Positions 5,858-12,479 of a DNA stretch of 12,904 bases are shown in pieces. Below the pieces are notes generated by a model. It made no database searches. It was not told the origin of the DNA and saw nothing but the letters and a program-made list of their open reading frames with translations. Made by a program: the position numbers and the translations under genes. Positions within the stretch are counted from its first letter, which is position 1, and each line of letters begins with the position of its first letter. This DNA comes from CAYRXE01 sp964428205 (lineage in GTDB: Bacteria > Patescibacteriota > Gracilibacteria > Peribacterales > Peribacteraceae), in the NCBI GenBank assembly GCA_964428205.1, contig CAYRXE010000028.1, forward strand, positions 1 to 12,904, read 5' to 3'.

Positions 5858-6049
5858 TTATCGATCCATGGAATGCGTCGAAACGTCGAACATCTTCGGA
5901 AAATCATCGCAATCCTTGGTAAACCGAGCTGGCCACGTGAACGGATTGTCCCAAGTCACTAAGGGCCGCTTCTTCCATTGCAATGCAATGGAAAGCACGA
6001 GCCCCACGAAGTAGAACAACAAGCACCCGATCCACAGAACAGCTTTCAT
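5858..6049 (-). CDS. Small hypothetical single-pass membrane protein
   Basis: 63 residues if started at the ATG at 6047-6049. Residues 3-23 form one hydrophobic helix (AVLWIGCLLFYFVGLVLSIAL), followed by WKKRP and a polar, aromatic C-terminus. The positives right after the helix suggest N-out/C-in topology, or an uncleaved signal anchor. I chose this start because GGAGGT lies 6 bases before it, the only textbook Shine-Dalgarno sequence I found in the window; the frame is open upstream to 6103 without a better site. A strong terminator follows. I do not recognise the family, and the ORF could be chance, but helix, ribosome-binding site and terminator together argue for a gene. Confidence 0.55.
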   Translation of the reverse strand: MKAVLWIGCLLFYFVGLVLSIALQWKKRPLVTWDNPFTWPARFTKDCDDFPKMFDVSTHSMDR

Positions 6050-6180
6050 GGCAGACCTCCAAAGAAAGACCGATGCTCCTGTAGTACTCCTTTCGATGGC
6101 CAAGCGACAGCAATGAGAGACTTGCCATGATGTTTACGCGAACGGCTCGCGAAAAAATACGGATCGGTTAGACTTAACGC
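6050..6180. other. Divergent intergenic region before lysS
   Basis: 131 bases separate two diverging genes. A 5-bp hairpin (CGCGA/TCGCG, 6137-6151) is followed on the plus strand by six A residues, so it is not a terminator in either direction. Near lysS I see a -10-like TAGACT at 6169-6174 but no convincing -35. I see no clear promoter for the minus-strand small gene. Confidence 0.4.
6169..6174 (+). promoter_or_regulatory. Candidate -10 element of lysS (leaderless geometry)
   Basis: TAGACT ends exactly 6 bases before the lysS ATG, so +1 would be the A of the start codon. It is the same hexamer as the S10 promoter -10. No clear -35 is seen 16-18 bases upstream, which lowers confidence. Confidence 0.4.
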
Positions 6181-7767
6181 ATGACATGGGTCGATCGCAC
6201 CGTCGGCGAGATTGAACAGCGCTTCGCAAAAGAGATTGCGGAGGGCAAAGAGCTGATTATTCGCGATGAGAAAACGCTTTCGGGCCGCGTACACGTCGGT
6301 TCGCTCCGTGGCATTGTGATTCACGGCCTTATTTCGCAGGCCCTGACCCAAAAAGGCATTAAGAACAAATTCCTCTTTGAGCTCAATGATTTTGATCCCA
6401 TGGACGAATTGCCCAAGTTTTTGGATCGCGAAAAGTACGCGCCATACATGGGTCGTCCGCTCTTCACCGTCCCAGCGCATGAGCCGGTCGCTGAGAATTA
6501 TCCGATGGTGTTTGGCGAGGAATTAAAAGGTGTCGTCGCAAAGCTTGGTCTGCCGATTGAGTTTTATAACCTCAAGCCGGTGTACGAAGCAGGAAAATTT
6601 AACGACGTGATTGCCGCAGCACTCGATCACGCAAAAGAGATCCGCGATATTTATCGCGAAGTCAGCGGCAGCAACAAGCCCGATGACTGGTATCCGTTCC
6701 AAGTATTTTGTGAGCAGTGCGGCAAAGTCGGCACTACTCAAGTGACAGGTTGGAACGGCAAAGAAGTGACGTATTCTTGCAAGAAGGACCTCGTAAAATG
6801 GGCTGAGGGATGCGGAAATCAGGGCACTATCAGTCCGTTCGATGGCAAAGGAAAACTCCCCTGGAAGGTCGAATGGCCTGCCAAATGGAAGGTAATGGGT
6901 GTGAATATTGAAGGTGCCGGCAAAGACCACAGCACGTCTGGTGGTTCACGCCAGATTGGCGCACGCATTGTTGAGGAAGTCTTCAAGTATCCAAATCCTT
7001 TCGATATCCCCTACGAATTCTTCAACATCGGTGGAAAAAAGATGAGCGCCAGCAAAGGCTTGGGTGCTTCTGCAAAAGAAGTATCCGATTTGATTCCGCC
7101 ATCGCTCCTGCGTCTCCTAATGATTCGCAAGCTCCCAAACCAGCCGATCGATTTTGATCCAGAAGGGACGACCATCCCCACATTGTTCGATGAATACGAT
7201 CGCTTGAGTGACCACTACTTCAAGCGTCATCCCACCCCAGATGCCGAGTTCGCTCGTAGCTTCGGGCTCTGCCAGGTGGACTTCCCAAAGCCTCCAAAGG
7301 ACCTCTTCGAAATGCGCTTCAGCCTTGTGAGTTTCGTAAGCCAAATGCCACATTTAAACATCGAAAAAGAAGCAGATTCTATTAAAGGTTCAGCCCTAAA
7401 CGTAGATGAGAAGACTGAACTACAAAGTAGATCACACTATGTCGGCCAGTGGCTCGCGCAGTACGCTCCAGAGACAGCGAAGTATGTGATTCCTAATCCC
7501 CCACCTTCTATAGAAGTCTCTGCTGCTCAAAAAGCTGCATTCGCTATGCTCGGTGAACGTCTTAGTCAGCTTAGTTCTTGGAAAGGTGAAGATATCCATG
7601 CAACGTTGCATGCAGTCAAAACAGAAACGAATCTTGAGCCAAAGGATCTCTTTGCACCTCTGTACACGGTGTTCCTTAGTCGCACGAGTGGGCCACAAAT
7701 GGGTTGGTTCCTTTCGACCTTTAGTAAGGAAGATGCGCTACAAAGAATCAATTCTCTCGCAAATTAA
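6181..7767 (+). CDS. lysS: Lysyl-tRNA synthetase, class I (archaeal type)
   Basis: 528 residues, usual for class I LysRS. It charges tRNA-Lys with lysine using ATP in the cytoplasm. The Rossmann catalytic domain shows the HIGH-type motif as HVGS (38-41, within SGRVHVGSLRG) and the KMSKS-type motif as KMSAS (287-291). Four cysteines, C177, C180, C200 and C211 (CEQC, then C and C), look like a zinc-binding insertion. The C-terminal part (about 310-528) is the helical anticodon-binding region. The family is common in archaea and patchy in bacteria (spirochaetes, alphaproteobacteria, CPR), and is unrelated to the class II enzyme. No Shine-Dalgarno sequence. The HD-domain gene follows after 32 bases on the same strand. 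Confidence 0.96.
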   Translation: MTWVDRTVGEIEQRFAKEIAEGKELIIRDEKTLSGRVHVGSLRGIVIHGLISQALTQKGIKNKFLFELNDFDPMDELPKFLDREKYAPYMGRPLFTVPAHEPVAENYPMVFGEELKGVVAKLGLPIEFYNLKPVYEAGKFNDVIAAALDHAKEIRDIYREVSGSNKPDDWYPFQVFCEQCGKVGTTQVTGWNGKEVTYSCKKDLVKWAEGCGNQGTISPFDGKGKLPWKVEWPAKWKVMGVNIEGAGKDHSTSGGSRQIGARIVEEVFKYPNPFDIPYEFFNIGGKKMSASKGLGASAKEVSDLIPPSLLRLLMIRKLPNQPIDFDPEGTTIPTLFDEYDRLSDHYFKRHPTPDAEFARSFGLCQVDFPKPPKDLFEMRFSLVSFVSQMPHLNIEKEADSIKGSALNVDEKTELQSRSHYVGQWLAQYAPETAKYVIPNPPPSIEVSAAQKAAFAMLGERLSQLSSWKGEDIHATLHAVKTETNLEPKDLFAPLYTVFLSRTSGPQMGWFLSTFSKEDALQRINSLAN

Positions 7768-7787
7768 TAATTCGACTTTAGCCCTTC

Positions 7788-7793
7788 TATAAG
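7788..7793 (+). promoter_or_regulatory. Candidate -10 element before the HD-domain gene
   Basis: TATAAG ends exactly 6 bases before the ATG at 7800, matching leaderless geometry. No good -35 is visible, and the gene could instead be read through from lysS since no terminator lies between them. Confidence 0.35.
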
Positions 7794-7799
7794 CCATAT

Positions 7800-8405
7800 A
7801 TGGACTCTTCAACATCCCTTCCCTTACAGCATTTGGAGTACGGTCACTTGCTTCCAGGTGCTCATGGCCTCTTAGAGAAGTATGCGGACCAGACACATGC
7901 ACACTTGGTTGCTACCGGTGCTGCTATGGAGGCATTGGCCAATAGATTCGGTGGTGACCCGCAAACATGGAAGGTTGCAGGCATGTTGCATGACCTCGAC
8001 TGGGACAACCTGGAGAAAGACTGGGCCAAGCACTGTGGTACTACGCTGCAACAGATGCTCGACGAGATTGGCTCTCCTCCTGAGCTTTTGGGAGACATCC
8101 GCGCGCATTACGCCCAGATGTATGGCGCAGACTACCCACTGAACAGCAAATTGCGGCAGTGCCTGTACTGCGTGGATGAACTGACCGGGTTCATCATTGC
8201 TGTAACCTATGTGCGACCAAGTAAGAAGATTGCCGATGTTGAGGTTTCGAGCGTGAAGAAGAAGCTGAAGGACAAAGGCTTCGCTGCTCAGGTAGATAGG
8301 AGCCAGATTGGTAAGTGCGAGGAGCTCCTTGGCCTCTCCTTGGACGAATTCATCGAAATCACCCTAGGAGCCATGAAATCTGTAGCTGGGGAGCTGGGGC
8401 TGTAG
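7800..8405 (+). CDS. Predicted HD-superfamily hydrolase (COG2316-like)
   Basis: 201 residues. The metal-binding HD pattern is visible: H35 (THAHLVATG), H64-D65 in AGMLHDLDWD, H103 (IRAHYAQM) and D126 in CVDELTGFI. The following block, VRPSKKIADVEVSSVKKKLKDKGFAAQVDRSQI, and the ending DEFIEITLGAMKSV are typical of a conserved family of predicted metal-dependent phosphohydrolases (from memory, COG2316). The substrate is unknown; HD enzymes commonly cleave phosphate esters of nucleotides. No Shine-Dalgarno sequence precedes it. Its TAG stop abuts the stop of the convergent gene with no base between them. Confidence 0.85.
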   Translation: MDSSTSLPLQHLEYGHLLPGAHGLLEKYADQTHAHLVATGAAMEALANRFGGDPQTWKVAGMLHDLDWDNLEKDWAKHCGTTLQQMLDEIGSPPELLGDIRAHYAQMYGADYPLNSKLRQCLYCVDELTGFIIAVTYVRPSKKIADVEVSSVKKKLKDKGFAAQVDRSQIGKCEELLGLSLDEFIEITLGAMKSVAGELGL

Positions 8406-9365
8406 TTACTGCATGATGGCATCCCTCTGCTCTTTGGGCAGGTATTTGAGCAACACGAACACTTCTTCTCTGCCAAGGCGCCAGAGAGTTTTAAGCTCAG
8501 GAACGGACACTTGTTCCCCGCTCTTCATTTTTTGACCGAGCGCCGAGAGCAAGGTGATGCGCATGAGCGGCTGACTACCTCGTGAGTAGTATGTTTGTAA
8601 ATCTGTGAGCAGTTGTGCAGCAGGTTTCTTTGTATAAAACCTCGCAATCTTATCGGCACAGTAGTCGGGAACGAGAGTCTTTGTTCCATTCATACGAATG
8701 GCAAACTCTTCCAAGAGTTTCCATTGGTCGGCGGGAATTTCCTCGAGGTTCAAAAACTCGATGTCTTCAAAATACTTTTCCAAAAACCTAAGAGCGATAT
8801 CCGGCTCCGCAGAGGCCTTTGCATAGGCGAGCAATTTCCCAAGGGTAATGCTTCTTTGTGCAAGTAAGTCATCTGCCATGAAACGTTGCGCACGGCCTGT
8901 TGCTCCAAAGAATTTGAGTGCCTCACCCTGGACCTGCATTTCCATGGAAACCATAGATGAATTTGCTGCAGGAGCAGCAAGAGCACTATGCACTCGTGTA
9001 GAAACACTTGTGGCTTGTGCAATAACTGGCTGCTGAGGAGATTTTGTATCGAATGGAATGCTATTCAAAAGCACTCCTTTTCCGTCGTTGTGATACTGCA
9101 GAATCCACACGTGTGTGTTTTTGCCCGTAGAAGGATCTACCAACTGACCTTGTTTCATCGACTGATTACCTGAACGCAGTACCGGATCACCTACATTGAA
9201 CTTTGTCTTGTATTCATCGACCCACCCCTGCATGGTGGCAAATTCCGCAGGAGTGATCGCACGACCATTATACTGTCGAGTGGCGACGCGGAGTTTTTCA
9301 AACTCATCAGCACGCTGCTGTTCTTGCTCAGGCGATAACGGGGCTTTCGGAGCTTCGGATGGCAT
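8406..9365 (-). CDS. Hypothetical protein, 319 residues
   Basis: Family not recognised. No signal peptide or membrane helix is visible. Residues 1-60 are charged and helical (PLSPEQEQQRADEFEKLRVATRQYNG). Residues 55-110 look like a small beta-rich module (FNVGDPVLRSG, then THVWILQYHNDGKGVLLNSIPF). Residues 110-140 are a Ser/Ala/Val linker. From 140 to the end the protein is helical, with alternating hydrophobic and charged segments suggesting a helical repeat or an interaction domain. It has its own strong promoter just upstream and follows the beta-CASP gene by 36 bases. Translation probably starts from a very short leader (about 12 nt, no Shine-Dalgarno). Function unknown. Confidence 0.8.
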   Translation of the reverse strand: MPSEAPKAPLSPEQEQQRADEFEKLRVATRQYNGRAITPAEFATMQGWVDEYKTKFNVGDPVLRSGNQSMKQGQLVDPSTGKNTHVWILQYHNDGKGVLLNSIPFDTKSPQQPVIAQATSVSTRVHSALAAPAANSSMVSMEMQVQGEALKFFGATGRAQRFMADDLLAQRSITLGKLLAYAKASAEPDIALRFLEKYFEDIEFLNLEEIPADQWKLLEEFAIRMNGTKTLVPDYCADKIARFYTKKPAAQLLTDLQTYYSRGSQPLMRITLLSALGQKMKSGEQVSVPELKTLWRLGREEVFVLLKYLPKEQRDAIMQ

Positions 9366-9383
9366 GTGTGTGTTTGTAGACGG

Positions 9384-9412
9384 ATTATAGCCTATTTTCT
9401 GTCATATCTCAA
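9384..9412 (-). promoter_or_regulatory. Strong sigma70-like promoter for the 319-residue hypothetical gene
   Basis: -35 TTGAGA (9407-9412), a 17-base spacer, and -10 TATAAT (9384-9389), matching consensus at 5/6 and 6/6. Transcription would start near 9377, giving a 12-nt leader, ACAAACACACAC, with no Shine-Dalgarno sequence. The -35 overlaps the last codons of the upstream beta-CASP gene. Confidence 0.8.
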
Positions 9413-10793
9413 TAATTTGCTCTCTCTCGGGCATTTGGACGCTAATTCCGCGTACCTTCATACGCTCAGCAAACGGCTGCATCTGCGCCAACTCGCCGTG
9501 CACCAGGTAGACGTTCTTGAGTCCTTCGATACTCGCAATGTACGCATCGAGGTCACTCTTATCGGCATGACCGGAGTACGCATCGATGGAAATAATCTCG
9601 GCCTTCTTGTGATACATCTGGTCGAAGATTTTTACTTCGGCAATTGTCTTATCGACAAGCTTACGACCAAGAGTGTTCTCGGCCATAAAGCCCACGGCAA
9701 CAATGCTGTTACGTGCGTCTTCAATTTCGTTTTTGAGGTGATGGCGAATGCGACCGGCTTCACACATGCCGGAAGCAGCCAAGATGATCATGGGGCCGGG
9801 CACACCGTTGAGCGCTTTGCTCTCTTCTTTGCTCTGCGTGTAGCGCACGAGTGAGAACTGGAACGGGTTATGCTGACGGTCCAAGAACTTCTCGAAAATC
9901 TCTTTGTCGTAACATTCCGGGTGCTTCATGAAGATCTGAGTTACGGCTTCTGCTAGCGGAGAATCGATGATGATAGGCAACGCAGGAATGCGCTTTTCGT
10001 CCCAGAGCACGTGGAGGTCGTACACGATCTCCTGCATGCGCTCGAGCGAGAACGCGGGAATGATGACCTTGCCTCCCCTCTTTGCTGTCTTGATCACCGT
10101 CTCGCAGAGGAGCTCCTTTGCGATCGCTGCATCGCTGTGTTCGCGGTTGCCGTACGTGCTTTCGCAAATGAGCGTATCGACCGGAGGCATTTGTGCCGGG
10201 TCACGAATAATCGGCAAGGTGCTGCGGCCGAGATCGGCCGAAAAACCTATGCGGCGAGTCACACCATTCTCGGTAACTTCGATGAGGAGCATGGCAGCAC
10301 CGATGATATGACCTGCATCGAGGAAGAACACACGAATCCCCGGAACGACATCGAACCATTCGTTGTAGTTATGGCCCTGGAAAAGCGTCATGCACTCTTC
10401 TGCGTCCTTTTGCGTATAGAGCGGTCCTTCGCACTCCATCATCGATTTGGCCAAGTACTTGCAGTAGAACTCTTCGTCTTTTTCTTGGATATACCCACCA
10501 TCTTTGAGCATGGCAGCAGAGAGATCCTGCGTTGCGTATGTGCTATGCACTTTGCCGCGGTAACCCTTTTTCCAAAGAAGTGGAATGCGACCGGCATGAT
10601 CCATGTGTGCATGACTCAGTACCACGGCATCGATTTCACGAGGATCAAAACTAAACTGACTGTTCTTTGCTGCAGCTTCGCGGCGGTGACCCTGGAAGAG
10701 TCCGCAGTCGAGGAGAATGCGCTTCCCTCCCACCTGCAACTCGTGGCAGGTACCAGTGACTTCGCGTGCCGCTCCGTGTGGGATGAGTTTCAT
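9402..10793 (-). CDS. Metallo-beta-lactamase/beta-CASP ribonuclease (CPSF/YSH1-like, COG1236)
   Basis: 463 residues. Metallo-beta-lactamase motifs: HAHMDH (61-66), H162 in DAGHIIG, and D187 in SADLGR. The beta-CASP insert follows, with ESTYG (211-215), SGMCEAGRIRHH (341-352) and SGHAD (407-411) carrying the late metal-binding His409. This is the layout of CPSF73-like RNA nucleases, which cut or trim RNA with two zinc ions; RNase J is a related but different branch. An RNA-processing role is inferred from the family. Its ATG shares a base with the stop of the upstream small gene (TAATG), so coupled translation is likely. No Shine-Dalgarno sequence is visible. It ends in TGA. Confidence 0.93.
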   Translation of the reverse strand: MKLIPHGAAREVTGTCHELQVGGKRILLDCGLFQGHRREAAAKNSQFSFDPREIDAVVLSHAHMDHAGRIPLLWKKGYRGKVHSTYATQDLSAAMLKDGGYIQEKDEEFYCKYLAKSMMECEGPLYTQKDAEECMTLFQGHNYNEWFDVVPGIRVFFLDAGHIIGAAMLLIEVTENGVTRRIGFSADLGRSTLPIIRDPAQMPPVDTLICESTYGNREHSDAAIAKELLCETVIKTAKRGGKVIIPAFSLERMQEIVYDLHVLWDEKRIPALPIIIDSPLAEAVTQIFMKHPECYDKEIFEKFLDRQHNPFQFSLVRYTQSKEESKALNGVPGPMIILAASGMCEAGRIRHHLKNEIEDARNSIVAVGFMAENTLGRKLVDKTIAEVKIFDQMYHKKAEIISIDAYSGHADKSDLDAYIASIEGLKNVYLVHGELAQMQPFAERMKVRGISVQMPEREQIIEI

Positions 10794-11050
10794 TATTCTT
10801 GTGGATACTGAATATGATCCTGTAAATCTGTACCAACTGCCATCGCCAAGATAATCAATTGGCTTCTGAACTCTTCCTGCATCTCTGTAACGATCAACGC
10901 TCCGGGGCCAACGAGTTGCTGAATCCTTTCATATTCTTCTGGAAAATTTTCTGCAAAAGAATCTGGATCAACAACAAATTTCACAAGCTCTTCATTCGAA
11001 AATCCTCCTTGAGGACGGTCGGCGCCGGGTGGCGAAGGGATATTGATCAT
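10793..11050 (-). CDS. Small hypothetical protein coupled to the beta-CASP nuclease
   Basis: 85 residues from the ATG at 11048-11050. The frame could start at a GTG (11104), but that would overlap rluB, and an extended -10 promoter points to the ATG. The protein is acidic and probably helical: NEELVKFVVDPDSFAENFPEEYERIQQLVGPGALIVTEMQEEFRSQLIILAMAVG. There are no membrane segments or cysteines. Its stop overlaps the beta-CASP start as TAATG, so the two are probably made together. An accessory role for the nuclease is possible but only inferred. Family not recognised. Confidence 0.7.
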   Translation of the reverse strand: MINIPSPPGADRPQGGFSNEELVKFVVDPDSFAENFPEEYERIQQLVGPGALIVTEMQEEFRSQLIILAMAVGTDLQDHIQYPQE

Positions 11051-11059
11051 AATCGAACC

Positions 11060-11068
11060 AGTATAGCA
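11060..11068 (-). promoter_or_regulatory. Extended -10 promoter of the small gene/beta-CASP operon
   Basis: TGC directly followed by TATACT (11060-11065) forms an extended -10 (TGnTATAnT). It ends 9 bases before the ATG, leaving a leader of only about 3 nt. No clear -35 is seen, which is usual for extended -10 promoters. Confidence 0.55.
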
Positions 11069-11094
11069 GATTTTTGGCTTCGGTACGAGCAAAA

Positions 11095-11808
11095 CTAGAG
11101 GCACACGCTTTTTAGCAGCGTAGAGCGTTCTTTTTCGGTTAGAGGTCGTAACTCCCCTGGAGCGAGTTCGGCGTCGTTTAAAGTCACAATTCGCGTTCGC
11201 TTCAAGATTTTGACCTCAGAACCCACTTTTGAGACCATTTTACGAATCTGGCGATTGCGACCCTCGGTCAAGAAGATCCTGAACTTGTTGTGATCGATTT
11301 TTTCGATGCGCGCGGGCTTGGTCATCTCCCCTTCGAGCTTGAGACCGTTACGCATCTTGTTGAGTGCGCCTTCAAAAATAGGTTCGACGGTTTCGACTTC
11401 GTATTCTTTTTCGTGTTCGAACTTGGGATGCGTGAGTCGGTAGGCAAGCACGCCGTCGTTTGTGAAGAGCAACAGACCTTCGGAGTCTTTATCCAAGCGA
11501 CCAACAGGATAAATTTTTCCTTGAAGGTTTTTGGGGAGAAGCTCGCGGACGATCTCGCCGTCACGCTTGGCCTCGGTGTTTGTGGTTTCGACTCCCACCG
11601 GTTTGTACATGAGGTAGTAGAGCATCTCCTGGCGCTCCTCGAGCACTTTTCCATCGACTTCAATTTTGTCTTTTTCTGGATCCGCCTTTTGACCCAGCTC
11701 CGCGACTTTGCCATTCACCTTCACCAAACCAGCCGTGATGTACTCCTCGGCCTTGCGGCGCGAAGCGATACCCCTAGCCGAAAGGATCTTTTGAATGCGT
11801 TCTTGCAT
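11095..11808 (-). CDS. rluB: 23S rRNA pseudouridine synthase, RluB/RsuA family
   Basis: 237 residues. The N-terminal S4 RNA-binding domain (1-60: MQERIQKILSARGIASRRKAEEYITAGLVKVNGK) precedes the synthase domain with catalytic Asp106 in GRLDKDSEGLLL and the basic EGRNRQIRKM (182-191). This family makes single pseudouridines: RluB at 23S U2605, RluE at U2457, RluF at U2604, RsuA in 16S. RluB is the best guess by sequence style, but the exact site cannot be fixed from sequence alone. It starts 9 bases after an upstream hypothetical gene, probably in one operon. TAGAAT lies 6 bases before the ATG, but its TAG is the upstream stop codon. No Shine-Dalgarno sequence. Confidence 0.9.
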   Translation of the reverse strand: MQERIQKILSARGIASRRKAEEYITAGLVKVNGKVAELGQKADPEKDKIEVDGKVLEERQEMLYYLMYKPVGVETTNTEAKRDGEIVRELLPKNLQGKIYPVGRLDKDSEGLLLFTNDGVLAYRLTHPKFEHEKEYEVETVEPIFEGALNKMRNGLKLEGEMTKPARIEKIDHNKFRIFLTEGRNRQIRKMVSKVGSEVKILKRTRIVTLNDAELAPGELRPLTEKERSTLLKSVCL

Positions 11809-11817
11809 GTAAGGATT

Positions 11818-12246
11818 CTACCTTAAAACGCGCTCCTTTCGGCGTCTTTGTTGCATAGCTAAAGCTTCCTCAGTAGTTGGCTTATCCAGGCGTCCTTGCG
11901 ACATTTCGCCAATGCCAAAAGGCTTCTCGGAAGGCTTGTCTTCATAGGGAAGAAGATCGGTATCGGAGTCGTGAGCGCTAATATTTTCTCGATTGCGATT
12001 TTGCTCAACCTGAACACTAGCAAGAATCTTCTTCATGCTTGCTGTTACAGAACCAGACACTCTCTCTATGTCCTGCAATGGCCACTGCAATGCACGCAAA
12101 ACCAAACCAAGAATTGTCTCGCGAATGCGGAGTGGCTTGAGAAACCTCCTTTCGAATTGCCTCTCCATATCTTGCGCGACAGTCTCTACAACAGCGTTGA
12201 TCTGTTCTGGGGTTGGCACCGGTCGTTCAAGAACATTCGGGGGCAT
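11818..12246 (-). CDS. Hypothetical protein, 142 residues, upstream of rluB
   Basis: Family not recognised. Residues 10-85 look helical and amphipathic (PEQINAVVETVAQDMERQFERRFLKPLRIRETILGLVLRALQWPLQDIERV). Residues 85-142 are charged and probably disordered, ending in the basic QQRRRKERVLR. There is no signal peptide or convincing membrane helix. The start ATG fits a promoter whose -10 ends 6 bases upstream, implying a leaderless mRNA. It lies directly upstream of rluB and just after the rRNA operon terminator, so a role with rRNA or ribosomes is possible but unproven. Confidence 0.65.
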   Translation of the reverse strand: MPPNVLERPVPTPEQINAVVETVAQDMERQFERRFLKPLRIRETILGLVLRALQWPLQDIERVSGSVTASMKKILASVQVEQNRNRENISAHDSDTDLLPYEDKPSEKPFGIGEMSQGRLDKPTTEEALAMQQRRRKERVLR

Positions 12247-12252
12247 TTCCCA

Positions 12253-12281
12253 TTTCTACCCTCGAGCAGCCCTGAGCTCAA
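12253..12281 (-). promoter_or_regulatory. Sigma70-like promoter of the hypothetical-rluB operon
   Basis: -35 TTGAGC, a 17-base spacer, and -10 TAGAAA (12253-12258); each hexamer matches consensus at 4 of 6 positions. The -10 ends 6 bases before the ATG at 12246, so transcription would begin at the start codon. It lies directly after the rRNA terminator. Confidence 0.55.
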
Positions 12282-12302
12282 GAAACCAAACGCAGGCACG
12301 CC

Positions 12303-12323
12303 AAAAACCGCATGTAGATGCGG
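12303..12323 (-). terminator. Intrinsic terminator of the rRNA operon
   Basis: Transcribed strand: CCGCAT, loop CTAC, ATGCGG, then TTTTT. The 6-bp stem is perfect (12308-12323) and the T-run covers 12307-12303. It lies about 30 bases beyond the 5S gene and its processing stem. Confidence 0.8.
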
Positions 12324-12354
12324 AAAGGTGGCAAGTGATGATCTAAACGCAGAG

Positions 12355-12470
12355 TCCTAGCACCGACCTACTCTTGCGATGCGCATGCATAGCTACCATT
12401 GGCGTGGACGGGCTTAACTGCCGAGTTCGGGATGGGATCGGGTGTGACCCCGTCGCTATAGGCACTAGGA
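12355..12470 (-). rRNA. rrf: 5S ribosomal RNA
   Basis: About 116 nt. The terminal helix pairs TCCTAGTGCC at the 5' end with GGTGCTAGGA at the 3' end, using two G-U pairs. The conserved internal CCGAACTCGGCAGTTAAG block (helix III/loop C) is present. Flanking sequence extends the helix by 9 more base pairs on each side (12346-12354 with 12471-12479, one G-U), which looks like the precursor processing stem. It lies downstream of the 23S on the same strand. Confidence 0.95.
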
Positions 12471-12479
12471 CCCTGCGTT

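Noticed and set aside
6137..6157. Hairpin followed by six A residues upstream of lysS as a terminator
   Set aside because: On the plus strand the run is A, and on the minus strand the T-run precedes the hairpin, so neither orientation works. The stem is only 5 bp.
10011..10811. 266-codon plus-strand frame opposite the beta-CASP gene
   Set aside because: The minus-strand protein has complete catalytic motifs across this span, so the antisense frame is a shadow.
11051..11104. GTG start giving the small hypothetical gene 18 more residues
   Set aside because: It would overlap rluB and place an extended -10 promoter inside the coding region; the ATG at 11048-11050 fits better.
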